Positions 1 through 6,643 of a stretch of 14,640 nt of DNA are shown here, in pieces. Under the pieces are notes generated by a model that saw only the letters and a list, made by a program, of their open reading frames with translations, ran no database searches and was not told where the DNA came from. How positions within the stretch are numbered: the first letter of the stretch is position 1; every line of letters starts with the position of its first letter. The stretch lies in assembly GCA_036525535.1 (NCBI GenBank), contig DATDAH010000148.1, forward strand, positions 1 through 14,640, in the 5' to 3' direction. A program made the translations under genes and the position numbers. The DNA comes from DATDAH01 sp036525535 (GTDB taxonomy: Bacteria > Actinomycetota > Acidimicrobiia > Acidimicrobiales > DATDAH01).

Positions 1-916
1 GCCCGAGCATCTCCCCCGATCGGAGCCCCTGGCCCATGACGGTGCGACGCTGGGCGACATCAGCCAGCAGGGCGAGCGCAGCCAGGTCGCGCTCCATGGT
101 GTCCTCGATCCCCAATCGCTGGACCTTGACGACCACCGCCGCGCCCGAGTGCAGCCGGGCGCGATGCGTCTGACCGATCGAGGCGGCCGCGAGCGGCTCC
201 CACTCGAACTCGGCGAACACTCGGTCGACGTCGCCATGGAGCTCCGCCTCCAACACCGCGACCACGTTCTCCTTCGGCTCGGGCGGAACCTGGTTCTGCA
301 ACTTGGCGAGCTCATCGGCGATCTCCGCCGGCACCAGGTCGATCCGGGTCGCGGCGATCTGACCGAGCTTGACGTAGACCCCGCCGGCCTCCTCCAGCAC
401 GCGGCGGAGGCGGACACCGACCGGGGCGCCGGCGATGTCGACGCGACCGGCAATCGGGAGGTAGGGCGCGAAGCCCTCCCGACGGAGCAGACGGGCCAAC
501 TCGTTGTAACGACGGAGGACGGCCAGCCGCCGGCGGACCGCTCGAACGGGCCGAGGTGTGACGACGAGCCCGGCGCGCTCACCCAACGCCAACGACCCGG
601 GTCGCGACAACAGGTCGAGGGTGACCGCGGTCGCCATCGTCGCCGGGATGCCGATGGCCAACGTCAGCGTCACCAGACCGTCGGCGCCGCGGTCCCACCC
701 GGTCAACCCGAGCGCGAGGAGGGCGGCGGCAGCCCAGCCAACGGCCCCGGACACGAGCGCCGTCCCCCATCCGCGTCGGATGCCGAGTAGGCGCAGGGAG
801 ATGACCGTCACCGCCGCGGCCATCGCCAGCGCGGCGAGGACGCGCAGCACCGCCCCCAGCGGGCCGGCCTCGGCCAGCACCAGTGCGATCACCCGATGCC
901 CGCCATCACGAGCCAC
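1..916 (-). CDS. ABC1/UbiB-family protein kinase-like, N-terminal part (3' end outside window)
   Basis: Only the first 305 codons are inside the window; the gene continues past base 1. The product opens with three hydrophobic segments (about residues 20-44, 52-71 and 81-103). The ABC1 signature follows: VYVKLGQ (the KxGQ motif, K183), the alanine-rich loop PLAAASIGQTHRA near 241-253 that replaces the glycine-rich loop, and VVVKVQ with the presumed ATP-site lysine K264. The HRD- and DFG-equivalent regions lie outside the window. ABC1/UbiB proteins are atypical kinases or ATPases linked to isoprenoid quinone and lipid homeostasis; the substrate here is unknown. It is the last visible gene of a minus-strand operon. 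The GTG at 916 overlaps the upstream stop by 11 bp; GTG at 892 is an alternative start, and neither has a convincing Shine-Dalgarno site. Membrane segments at the N-terminus are unusual, since UbiB proteins normally carry them at the C-terminus. Family assignment is firm, function is not. Confidence 0.88.
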   Translation of the reverse strand, partial: MARDGGHRVIALVLAEAGPLGAVLRVLAALAMAAAVTVISLRLLGIRRGWGTALVSGAVGWAAAALLALGLTGWDRGADGLVTLTLAIGIPATMATAVTLDLLSRPGSLALGERAGLVVTPRPVRAVRRRLAVLRRYNELARLLRREGFAPYLPIAGRVDIAGAPVGVRLRRVLEEAGGVYVKLGQIAATRIDLVPAEIADELAKLQNQVPPEPKENVVAVLEAELHGDVDRVFAEFEWEPLAAASIGQTHRARLHSGAAVVVKVQRLGIEDTMERDLAALALLADVAQRRTVMGQGLRSGEMLG

Positions 917-3128
917 CCGGGCACGGCGCCCCCGCTCCACAGAGCTGCAGACCCAACTGCTCGCGCACCTCGCGCACCAACTCCTCGCGGGGCTGGAACG
1001 CCAGCGCGTTGTCCGTGGCGAAGGTGAGCGCCGCGGTGGCGTCGCCCCCGAACTCGAACGTGTACGTGACGCAGCCCCCGTCGAAGACGTACGTGCGCGT
1101 GCTGCGCAGGTCCGGCGGCAACGCCTCGGGACGCTCGAAGCGGCGCATGCCGACCTCGTCGCTCGGCACCTCGGCCGCATCTTCGACCGCGCAGTGCTCC
1201 GGAGGGAGCAGCGTCACCTCGACCGCCCGGGCTCCGGCGACTTCGGAGTCGAGCCAGAAGGCGCCGCGGTCGTTCCGGATCTGCACGCCGCCGACGTCCC
1301 AGCCGGCGGGAAGCGAGGCGACGCACGGCACCGCCGTCGCCGACGGCACGGATTGCGCCATGAGGACCAGGAGATTGCTGTCGTTGGCGCAGTCCGGGCT
1401 ACCGGTCACCTGCATGTCGTGAACGGGGGTGAAGAGGCTCACCGCGTTCGGCACGACCACGAGCGCGGCGACCGCGAGCCCGAAGGCGAGGAGCACGCGC
1501 TTGACACTCCAACGCTGCAGCGAGATGGGGCGGCGCTCCGGGGCCATGGAGCGGAACTGCGCGAGCAGGTCGCGCCCGTCCGCCTTCATCATCGAGCGCA
1601 GCTGCGAGGGACTGGCGATGCCGCGAGCCGCGGCGAACGCCTCGGCGATCTCGTCGGGCGAGAAGTACTGGAGGGCCTGCTCATACACCCGATCGGCGTC
1701 CGAGCGCACCGCGAGGACGAGCATCATGTTGGCGAGATCCACCGCCTCTCGCCACGGCGACGGTCGGATCTGCATGAAAGCGACGTCGATGACCAACAGC
1801 TCGCCGTCGCGCACCATGAGGTTCGCCGGCTTGATGTCGCGATGGGCGATCCCGGCATCCCAGAGGCTCCGGATGAGCATCAGACCCTGGTCGATGACGC
1901 CGTCGTCGACCACGGCGTCACCGATCTCCTCGGCTCCTGCGAAGAACTCGGTGACCAGCAGGTACTCGCGCTCGGGCGTCATCTCCACGATCCCGTAGGG
2001 CGTGGCGCTCCGGATGCCGACGTCCTGCAGCAACCGCAGCGCGTAGTCCTCGTACTGGACGAGCCGGCGCACGGACTGGAAGGGCGCCTCGTCCTCGAGG
2101 CGGCCGTAGAGAAGCGTGCGGCCGAGCTTGTACCACCGGTCGGCTCGGACGTGGCTCATGGCGTAGAGCTTCCCGAAGAGGCGGGTGTCGGGATCACCCT
2201 GGACGGTGATCAGCAGTGGGGTCGAGCCGCCCGAGCCGGCCAGACCGACGTGCTTCAGGTCGAGGACCGTGAGGCCGAGCTGCTCGTGGAGGGCCCGCCG
2301 AATGGCCTCACCCCGCCGTCCGCCGATGTCGAGGTGGGCGGTCTTGCCCTGTCGATAGGCGACGGGGAAGACCTCGTTCGGGGTGAACGTCCGGAAGGCG
2401 TTGAGCGAGATGCCCACCGCGAGAGCGACGCCGAACAGGACGTCGGTCGGGTTGTAGGTGGCCAGATACAGCTCCGCCGCGATGAACAGCCCGACGACCA
2501 CGCCGCCCACCGCCTTCGCGATCGTGCGCGGACGTCCTGGGACGACGATGGCGTAGACGATGCCGACGATGACGAACGTGAGCACGACCACCGGTGGCGC
2601 CGGGAAGGCGTAGCCCGCCCATCGCCCGATGCTCGTGACGTCAAAGGGCCGCGTCCGGGCGAAGTTGGCGTAGAGGATCTGCCCGATCACGGCGATGACG
2701 ACGATGCTCCCGAGGTAGGTGAAGAGGTGGCGCCAACGCCGGAACACCATCAACGCCACGATCAGACCCAGGCCCAAGGTCGTCATGGCCCAGCCGGAGC
2801 CGAGGCGGTCGATGCCGTTCATGACATCGGTCAGCCAGTCGGTGCGGAGGCGGGCGATCTGCCGGAGGATGGCCGAATCCGTCCGGGCGGTGAACCGGTC
2901 GACGGAGTGGAAGAGGTGCGCAAGGACCGCCCACAGCGTCAGCACCCCCATCGCCGCGAGCCAGAGCTTGCCGGTGAGCCCGATGCTGCGGGGAAGCGGA
3001 GGGGGTGCGCCAGACGGCCGGCGACGGCGGCGAGTGCGACGCGCCGTCGACGGAATCGAGGCTGCGGTGGCGTCGGAGCCAGGGCGGGTCGTCCCCGAGG
3101 GCGCGTCCACTCGCGCTTCGGTGGTCAC
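906..3128 (-). CDS. membrane protein: degenerate PAP2 domain + HRD-type kinase domain + TM + six-cysteine C-terminal domain
   Basis: A 740-residue multidomain protein. Residues 1-50 are basic and disordered. Residues 50-245 hold several membrane segments with a PAP2 layout, but the catalytic residues are gone: RP at 160-161 remains, PSGH has become PAPP (176-179), and the R-x5-H-x3-D block reads ELYLATYNPTD (219-229), with Arg to Glu and His to Tyr. Residues about 280-530 form a kinase-like domain: LFGK (K320, possible ATP lysine), AHRDIKPANL (catalytic loop, D431), VIDVAF (D448 in place of DFG) and EAVDLANMM. One membrane helix follows at about 543-561, then a C-terminal domain, probably outside the cell, with cysteines 580, 602, 646, 686, 730 and 736. 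The GTG start overlaps the upstream stop as GTGA and has a GGAGGGG site just before it. I recall similar PAP2-kinase proteins from Actinobacteria ending in an LPG-synthase-type membrane domain; this one ends differently. Whether the kinase acts on protein or lipid is unknown. Confidence 0.87.
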   Translation of the reverse strand: MTTEARVDAPSGTTRPGSDATAASIPSTARRTRRRRRPSGAPPPLPRSIGLTGKLWLAAMGVLTLWAVLAHLFHSVDRFTARTDSAILRQIARLRTDWLTDVMNGIDRLGSGWAMTTLGLGLIVALMVFRRWRHLFTYLGSIVVIAVIGQILYANFARTRPFDVTSIGRWAGYAFPAPPVVVLTFVIVGIVYAIVVPGRPRTIAKAVGGVVVGLFIAAELYLATYNPTDVLFGVALAVGISLNAFRTFTPNEVFPVAYRQGKTAHLDIGGRRGEAIRRALHEQLGLTVLDLKHVGLAGSGGSTPLLITVQGDPDTRLFGKLYAMSHVRADRWYKLGRTLLYGRLEDEAPFQSVRRLVQYEDYALRLLQDVGIRSATPYGIVEMTPEREYLLVTEFFAGAEEIGDAVVDDGVIDQGLMLIRSLWDAGIAHRDIKPANLMVRDGELLVIDVAFMQIRPSPWREAVDLANMMLVLAVRSDADRVYEQALQYFSPDEIAEAFAAARGIASPSQLRSMMKADGRDLLAQFRSMAPERRPISLQRWSVKRVLLAFGLAVAALVVVPNAVSLFTPVHDMQVTGSPDCANDSNLLVLMAQSVPSATAVPCVASLPAGWDVGGVQIRNDRGAFWLDSEVAGARAVEVTLLPPEHCAVEDAAEVPSDEVGMRRFERPEALPPDLRSTRTYVFDGGCVTYTFEFGGDATAALTFATDNALAFQPREELVREVREQLGLQLCGAGAPCPGGS

Positions 3129-4072
3129 GACAGCCCCTCCGCGGCCAACCAGGCCGACGCGACGGCCGCGATGTCCTGATCTCCGGCGGAGACCTGGGCG
3201 TTGAGCGCACGCAGATCGTCGGTGGTCAGCCGCGGCGAGATCGTGTCCATGCGAGCAACGAGCGTGGCCCCGAAGTGGTCGACGACGTCGGAGCGCACGA
3301 GCGGCGTGACGTTCTCGGCGGGCTGCAGAGCGCGATCGTCCTCGAGCTCGACGAGGTTCCCGTCGATGAGGGCCGGGTCGGTGGTGAACAACAGGGCGAC
3401 GTCCGCGTCACGGCTGGAGATCGCCTGGTGCGTGAGGGGCCCGCCGGCGTCGAGGGCCAGCACTTCGCGAAACGTCAGCCGGTAGACCCGTTCCAGGCCG
3501 AGCAGGCAGAAGGGTCGGGAAGCGCACTCAGGCGGGCCGGCGAATGTCATCTCGGGGGCCACTGCGGCGAGGTCGCTCAGCGTTCGCAGGTGCTCGCGCT
3601 CGGCCGTCTCGCGGGTGACCACGAAGGTGTTGGCATCCTGCGCCGGCGAAGGGGCGAGCACGGTGATCCCCCGCTCGGCGAGGAGCCCGGCGAGCTGGTC
3701 GTTGGTGGCGGCGACGTCCGCGGTGCCGATGTCGGAGGCCAGGCTCGAGAACTGGAGAGCACTCCCGGCGTACTCCGGCACCACCTCGACCAGACCGCCG
3801 GCGAGCGCCGGCAGCACGAACTCCCGGGGCCCGAGACCGAACGCACGACGCACGTGGTAGCCGTCGCCTTCCAGGGCCTGGCTGTAGATCTCGGCCACCA
3901 GTTCGCTCTCGGCGAAGTCGAACGACCCGACCGTGATCGTGTCGTCGCGAAGGGTCGATGCCACCCTGACCGCGGCCGACTCAGCCTGGTCACCCGGCTC
4001 CGAACTGCATCCGCCGACGACGCCAACCAGCGCAGCGAGGACCAGAGAGCCGATCGTTCGACGACGGCGCAT
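3125..4072 (-). CDS. substrate-binding lipoprotein of the glycine betaine/choline (OpuC/ProX-type) family
   Basis: A 315-residue protein. The start at 4072 is set by a strong GGAGGAGGAG site 6-7 nt upstream and by the signal peptide: MRRRR, a hydrophobic core, then VGGC with the lipidated cysteine at 22. Family marks include TVGSFDFAESE (47-57), the PEYAGSAL segment (99-106), QDANTFVVT (145-153) and a two-cysteine segment (C183, C189) before LGLERVYRLTF. In ABC transporters this family binds quaternary amines such as glycine betaine, choline or carnitine outside the membrane. No permease or ATPase gene is adjacent. Instead its TGA overlaps the start of the PAP2-like/kinase gene by 4 bp, so the two are probably co-translated. 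It may therefore be a ligand receptor for the kinase rather than a transport component; that is inference. The ligand cannot be read from the sequence. Confidence 0.9.
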   Translation of the reverse strand: MRRRRTIGSLVLAALVGVVGGCSSEPGDQAESAAVRVASTLRDDTITVGSFDFAESELVAEIYSQALEGDGYHVRRAFGLGPREFVLPALAGGLVEVVPEYAGSALQFSSLASDIGTADVAATNDQLAGLLAERGITVLAPSPAQDANTFVVTRETAEREHLRTLSDLAAVAPEMTFAGPPECASRPFCLLGLERVYRLTFREVLALDAGGPLTHQAISSRDADVALLFTTDPALIDGNLVELEDDRALQPAENVTPLVRSDVVDHFGATLVARMDTISPRLTTDDLRALNAQVSAGDQDIAAVASAWLAAEGLS

Positions 4073-4208
4073 CGTCCCGCTCCTCCTCCGAAGGGTCGTC
4101 GAAGGAGCCTTCCACATCGACAGGGTCCGTGGAAGCCAACCCCCGCGGGCTCGACGATCGAGGCGTAAGGTCGCCGTTGCCGCTCGACCACCACTCGGAG
4201 GGAGGCCG
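4073..4208. promoter_or_regulatory. divergent promoter region with a 7-bp inverted repeat
   Basis: This 136-bp gap separates the minus-strand lipoprotein/kinase operon from the plus-strand PAP2 gene, so promoters for both must lie here or inside the genes. It contains a perfect inverted repeat, CTTCCAC at 4109-4115 and GTGGAAG at 4129-4135, with half-site centres 20 bp apart (about two helical turns), as expected for a dimeric regulator. A smaller palindrome, GAAGG-ag-CCTTC, overlaps its left arm at 4101-4112. I could not assign convincing -35/-10 elements. The Shine-Dalgarno sites for the two genes lie at the edges, near 4079-4090 (minus) and 4197-4205 (plus). Confidence 0.5.
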
Positions 4209-4913
4209 GTGGCCCGCACCCACAGCCGCCAGACGATCCGCTACGAACGCCGAACCCGCGACGTGTTCAGCGTCGGCGTCGGACTCGGCGTGCTCGGCGT
4301 CGGGATGCTGCTCGTGCGCGACGGCAACGTCTCGGGGGCCGAGGAGGCGGTCTTCCGAGCGGTGAACGACCTCCCCGCGGCGCTCTACCCCGTGCTGTGG
4401 CCGTTCCAGCAGGCCGGGGCGCTGTTCATCGGGCCGCTCGTGGCCCTCGTCGCCCTGCTGCTGCGTCGCTACCGGCTGGCGTGGGCCGCGTTGGCGACCA
4501 CCGTGCTCAAACTGGTGTCCGAGCGGGCCGTGAAGGGGGTGGCCTCACGCCAACGACCGGGGACCTCGATCGGCAGCGACGTCCACCTCCGTGGTGACGT
4601 CTCCGCCGGTGGCGAGAGCTTCGTGTCCGGGCACGCGGTGCTCATCGCCGCCCTCGCCACCATCGTCTCGCCGTATCTGCCTGGGCGGTGGAAGATCGTG
4701 CCGTGGGCGATCGCCGGCACGGTGCTCTTCACGCGGGTGTACGTGGGCGCCCACAACCCGCTCGACGTCATCTGCGGCGCCGGGTTGGGTCTGGCGATCG
4801 GTGGTGTCCTCAACCTCGCCTTCGGCGTGCCCGCGGCGTCTCGCACGCCGACTCCGGCCGAGCCCCGGACGGAGCCCACGCCGCACCCGTCGACCAGCCC
4901 CGGCACGGCCTGA
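4209..4913 (+). CDS. PAP2-family membrane phosphatase (intact active site)
   Basis: A 234-residue integral membrane protein. All three phosphatase blocks are present: K109-x6-R116-P117 (motif K-x6-RP), SFVSGHA with H142 (PSGH-type), and TRVYVGAHNPLD with R176, H182 and D186 (S/T-R-x5-H-x3-D). Hydrophobic segments surround these motifs, and the tail after residue 210 is rich in Pro and Thr. Members remove phosphate from lipid phosphates such as phosphatidate or undecaprenyl pyrophosphate on the outer membrane face; the substrate here is not deducible. GTG at 4209 is chosen because a GGAGG site (4201-4205) lies just upstream; the frame stays open further 5', but that stretch overlaps the opposite gene and its promoter. 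It is divergent from the operon that encodes a dead PAP2 domain, and its third motif aligns residue by residue with the degenerate one there. It converges with the downstream hydrolase gene across an 18-bp gap. Confidence 0.92.
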   Translation: MARTHSRQTIRYERRTRDVFSVGVGLGVLGVGMLLVRDGNVSGAEEAVFRAVNDLPAALYPVLWPFQQAGALFIGPLVALVALLLRRYRLAWAALATTVLKLVSERAVKGVASRQRPGTSIGSDVHLRGDVSAGGESFVSGHAVLIAALATIVSPYLPGRWKIVPWAIAGTVLFTRVYVGAHNPLDVICGAGLGLAIGGVLNLAFGVPAASRTPTPAEPRTEPTPHPSTSPGTA

Positions 4914-4931
4914 ACGCCGGTTCGACCCTCG

Positions 4932-5729
4932 TCACCCGCTCGCAGCGATCTCCGCCGGTACGCCGAGGTCGAGGATCCGGAACCGGCGCCGGATGTCGCG
5001 GGACGCGGCGGCGATCGCCCGCTCGACTTCGGCCCGTCCCTCCTGGAAGTGGGACCACCCCTCGTAGTGCACGGGGATGGCGGTTCCGGGAGAGAGCAGG
5101 CCACACAGCTCCACCCCCTCCTCGGCGGTCATGCTGTATCGGATCGGGCCGGTGACGGGGAACTTCACCTCGCCGAGGTGGAGCACGGCGGTGTCGACGT
5201 CCAAGCGGCCGGCGACCTCCCGCACCCCGTCGTAGAGCACGGTGTCGCCCGAGAACCAGAGGACGCCGTGGGGCTGGCCCTCCCACCGGAGCGCAAAGCC
5301 GACGACGTGGCCGACGATCGGCCGGCTGAGCGGAGGACCGTGGCGGCACGGCGTGGCCGTGATCTCCAGCGTCGGTCGGCCCACGCCCTCGACCCGCGTG
5401 GTCTCCCACGCGTCGAGCCCCTTCGCCGTGCCGCCCAGGCGAGTGGCCGCCGACGAGTTCGTCACGACGACGCCGGCCGACGGCAGGAGCGCCCGGCCGG
5501 CGTCATCGAGGTTGTCGCCGTGGTGGTCGTGGCTGACCAGGACCACATCGACGGGCCCGATGTCCTCCGGAGCGACGGCGGGGCCCGTCGTCTTGCGGGA
5601 GCTCGTCCCCCAGCCGAAGGCGTAGGTCCGACCCGGCGGGTCGAAGGTGGGATCCGAGAGGATCCGCCAGCCCTCGACCTCGACCAGGACCGTCGGCCCG
5701 CCGATGTGGGTGATGCGCAGGTCACTCAC
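4932..5729 (-). CDS. metallo-beta-lactamase-fold hydrolase, UlaG-like
   Basis: A 265-residue protein with the MBL fold: an N-terminal strand pattern (RITHIGGPTVLVEVEG), a loop of SDPTFDPPG, then the metal motif VSHDHHGDNLD (65-75). Further probable ligands are H130 (PCRHGP), D162 (FSGDTVLYDG) and H221 (IPVHYEGW). The metal motif departs from HxHxDH: the spacing is one residue longer and the last His is Asn (N73). I recall a related SHDxHxDN pattern in actinobacterial MBL proteins, so this may be a subfamily trait. Members include lactonases, phosphodiesterases and N-acyl lipid hydrolases; the substrate is not predicted. The GTG start at 5729 overlaps the stop of the alpha/beta hydrolase as GTGA, with only a weak ribosome site, so translational coupling is likely. 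There is no signal peptide, so it should be cytoplasmic. Confidence 0.88.
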   Translation of the reverse strand: MSDLRITHIGGPTVLVEVEGWRILSDPTFDPPGRTYAFGWGTSSRKTTGPAVAPEDIGPVDVVLVSHDHHGDNLDDAGRALLPSAGVVVTNSSAATRLGGTAKGLDAWETTRVEGVGRPTLEITATPCRHGPPLSRPIVGHVVGFALRWEGQPHGVLWFSGDTVLYDGVREVAGRLDVDTAVLHLGEVKFPVTGPIRYSMTAEEGVELCGLLSPGTAIPVHYEGWSHFQEGRAEVERAIAAASRDIRRRFRILDLGVPAEIAASG

Positions 5730-6538
5730 GCCGTTTCGGACACGACCGCGTGCTCGAGGGCCCAGTCCAGCGCGTAGTCGGCGACCGCTTCCCACCCCTC
5801 GGCCATGGGCAGCAGGTGCGGGCCGGCGAACTCCTTCACCTCCGTGACCGTGTCCGACTTGTAGTGCTTGGCGTTCGACTGCTGGATGCGGGGCGGCATC
5901 AGGTTGTCCGCGTCGCCGGAGATGAACAGCAGCGGGGCCCGGTCGTCGTTGTCGTAGTCGACCCAGGTTCCCTGGTGACCGGGCTCGAGGTTGGCCAACA
6001 CGCTGTCCCACAGGATGCGGCCCGACGCGGGCACGTGGTAGCGCTCGTAGGTCTCCCGGGACCGTTCGGGGGTGAAGGTGTTGGTGAAGGCGTAGGTCCA
6101 CTGCTCCAGTGAGTAGCCCACCGCCTTGTGGTGGTTGGCCGGGTTCTTGAGCACCGGGAAGGTGGACTTGATCTGCGTGGCCGGGACCACCCGTACCCCC
6201 TCGGTGGGTGCAGAGTTGATGGCCACGCCAGCGGCGCCGTAGCCGTGGTCGAGCAGGATCTGGGTGAACGCCCCACCCGCCGAGTGCCCGATCAGGATCG
6301 GCGGCGTCGGGATGTCGGTGACGACGGCCTCCAGGTGGTCGATGAGGTCCGGCACCCGCAGGTCGACGACGGGCGTCGGATCGGCGTTGAGCGCCTCGAC
6401 CTCGACCTCGAAGCCCGGATAGGCGGGGGCGAGCACGGTGTAGCCCTTGGCCTCGTAGTGGTCGATCCACTCCTCCCAGCTCCGAGGCGTGACCCAGAAG
6501 CCGTGGATGAGGACGATCGTGTCGGGTGCGGTGGTCAT
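5726..6538 (-). CDS. alpha/beta-hydrolase-fold enzyme
   Basis: A 270-residue cytoplasmic hydrolase. It has IHGFW at 11-15 (oxyanion-hole HG), the nucleophile elbow GHSAGG with S86, a likely catalytic acid in ISGDADNLMPP (D209 or D211), and a catalytic histidine in GPHLLP (H241). The length and motif order fit esterase/lipase-type alpha/beta hydrolases; the natural substrate cannot be inferred. It is the first gene of a two-gene operon with the MBL-fold hydrolase and is divergent from the LAL regulator 98 bp away. A purine-rich AAGGGA lies about 9 nt before the ATG. A longer frame open across this region in another phase is not coding. The paired hydrolases and the neighbouring regulator suggest a small inducible catabolic or detoxifying unit (inference). 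Confidence 0.9.
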   Translation of the reverse strand: MTTAPDTIVLIHGFWVTPRSWEEWIDHYEAKGYTVLAPAYPGFEVEVEALNADPTPVVDLRVPDLIDHLEAVVTDIPTPPILIGHSAGGAFTQILLDHGYGAAGVAINSAPTEGVRVVPATQIKSTFPVLKNPANHHKAVGYSLEQWTYAFTNTFTPERSRETYERYHVPASGRILWDSVLANLEPGHQGTWVDYDNDDRAPLLFISGDADNLMPPRIQQSNAKHYKSDTVTEVKEFAGPHLLPMAEGWEAVADYALDWALEHAVVSETA

Positions 6539-6636
6539 TCGGAGGGTCCCTTGCCGTGGACGGTTGCGTCACGGCCATGGTCCCCACCAGGGGTCCGGCA
6601 TCGAATCCGGAGGAACGCGTAGTCCATACTCATTCG
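6539..6636. promoter_or_regulatory. divergent promoter region between hydrolase operon and LAL regulator
   Basis: This 98-bp gap should hold promoters in both directions. Two inverted repeats are visible. One is GCCGTG (6553-6558) with CACGGC (6570-6575), on the hydrolase side. The other is the 12-bp repeat listed separately. A -10-like CATACT at 6625-6630 sits 6 nt before the regulator's ATG, which would allow a leaderless transcript; no matching -35 was found. Confidence 0.45.
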
Positions 6637-6643
6637 ATGCCGG
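6595..6643. repeat. perfect 12-bp inverted repeat bracketing the -10 and start codon of the LAL gene
   Basis: CCGGCATCGAAT at 6595-6606 is the exact reverse complement of ATTCGATGCCGG at 6632-6643, with a 25-bp spacer. The right arm covers the ATG (6637-6639) and the spacer contains both the CATACT -10-like box and a GGAGGA stretch (6609-6614). On DNA it could be a two-site operator for autoregulation. On a longer mRNA it could fold and hide the start codon. A 12-bp perfect match at this distance is unlikely by chance even in GC-rich DNA. Confidence 0.6.

Noticed and set aside
558..3179. Very long plus-strand open frame (873 codons)
   Set aside because: It lies antisense to the PAP2-like/kinase gene and the ABC1 gene, both of which show clear motifs. 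Its product is rich in Arg, His, Asp and Gly with no domain, typical of an antisense shadow in GC-rich DNA.
3005..4168. Plus-strand frame of 387 codons over the lipoprotein gene
   Set aside because: Antisense to a gene with a clear lipobox, ribosome site and family motifs; no domain of its own.
4932..6587. A 551-codon frame that would fuse an N-terminal extension to the MBL hydrolase
   Set aside because: The extension is an out-of-phase reading of the alpha/beta hydrolase gene, which has intact catalytic motifs; the GTG at 5729 with the GTGA overlap is the better start.
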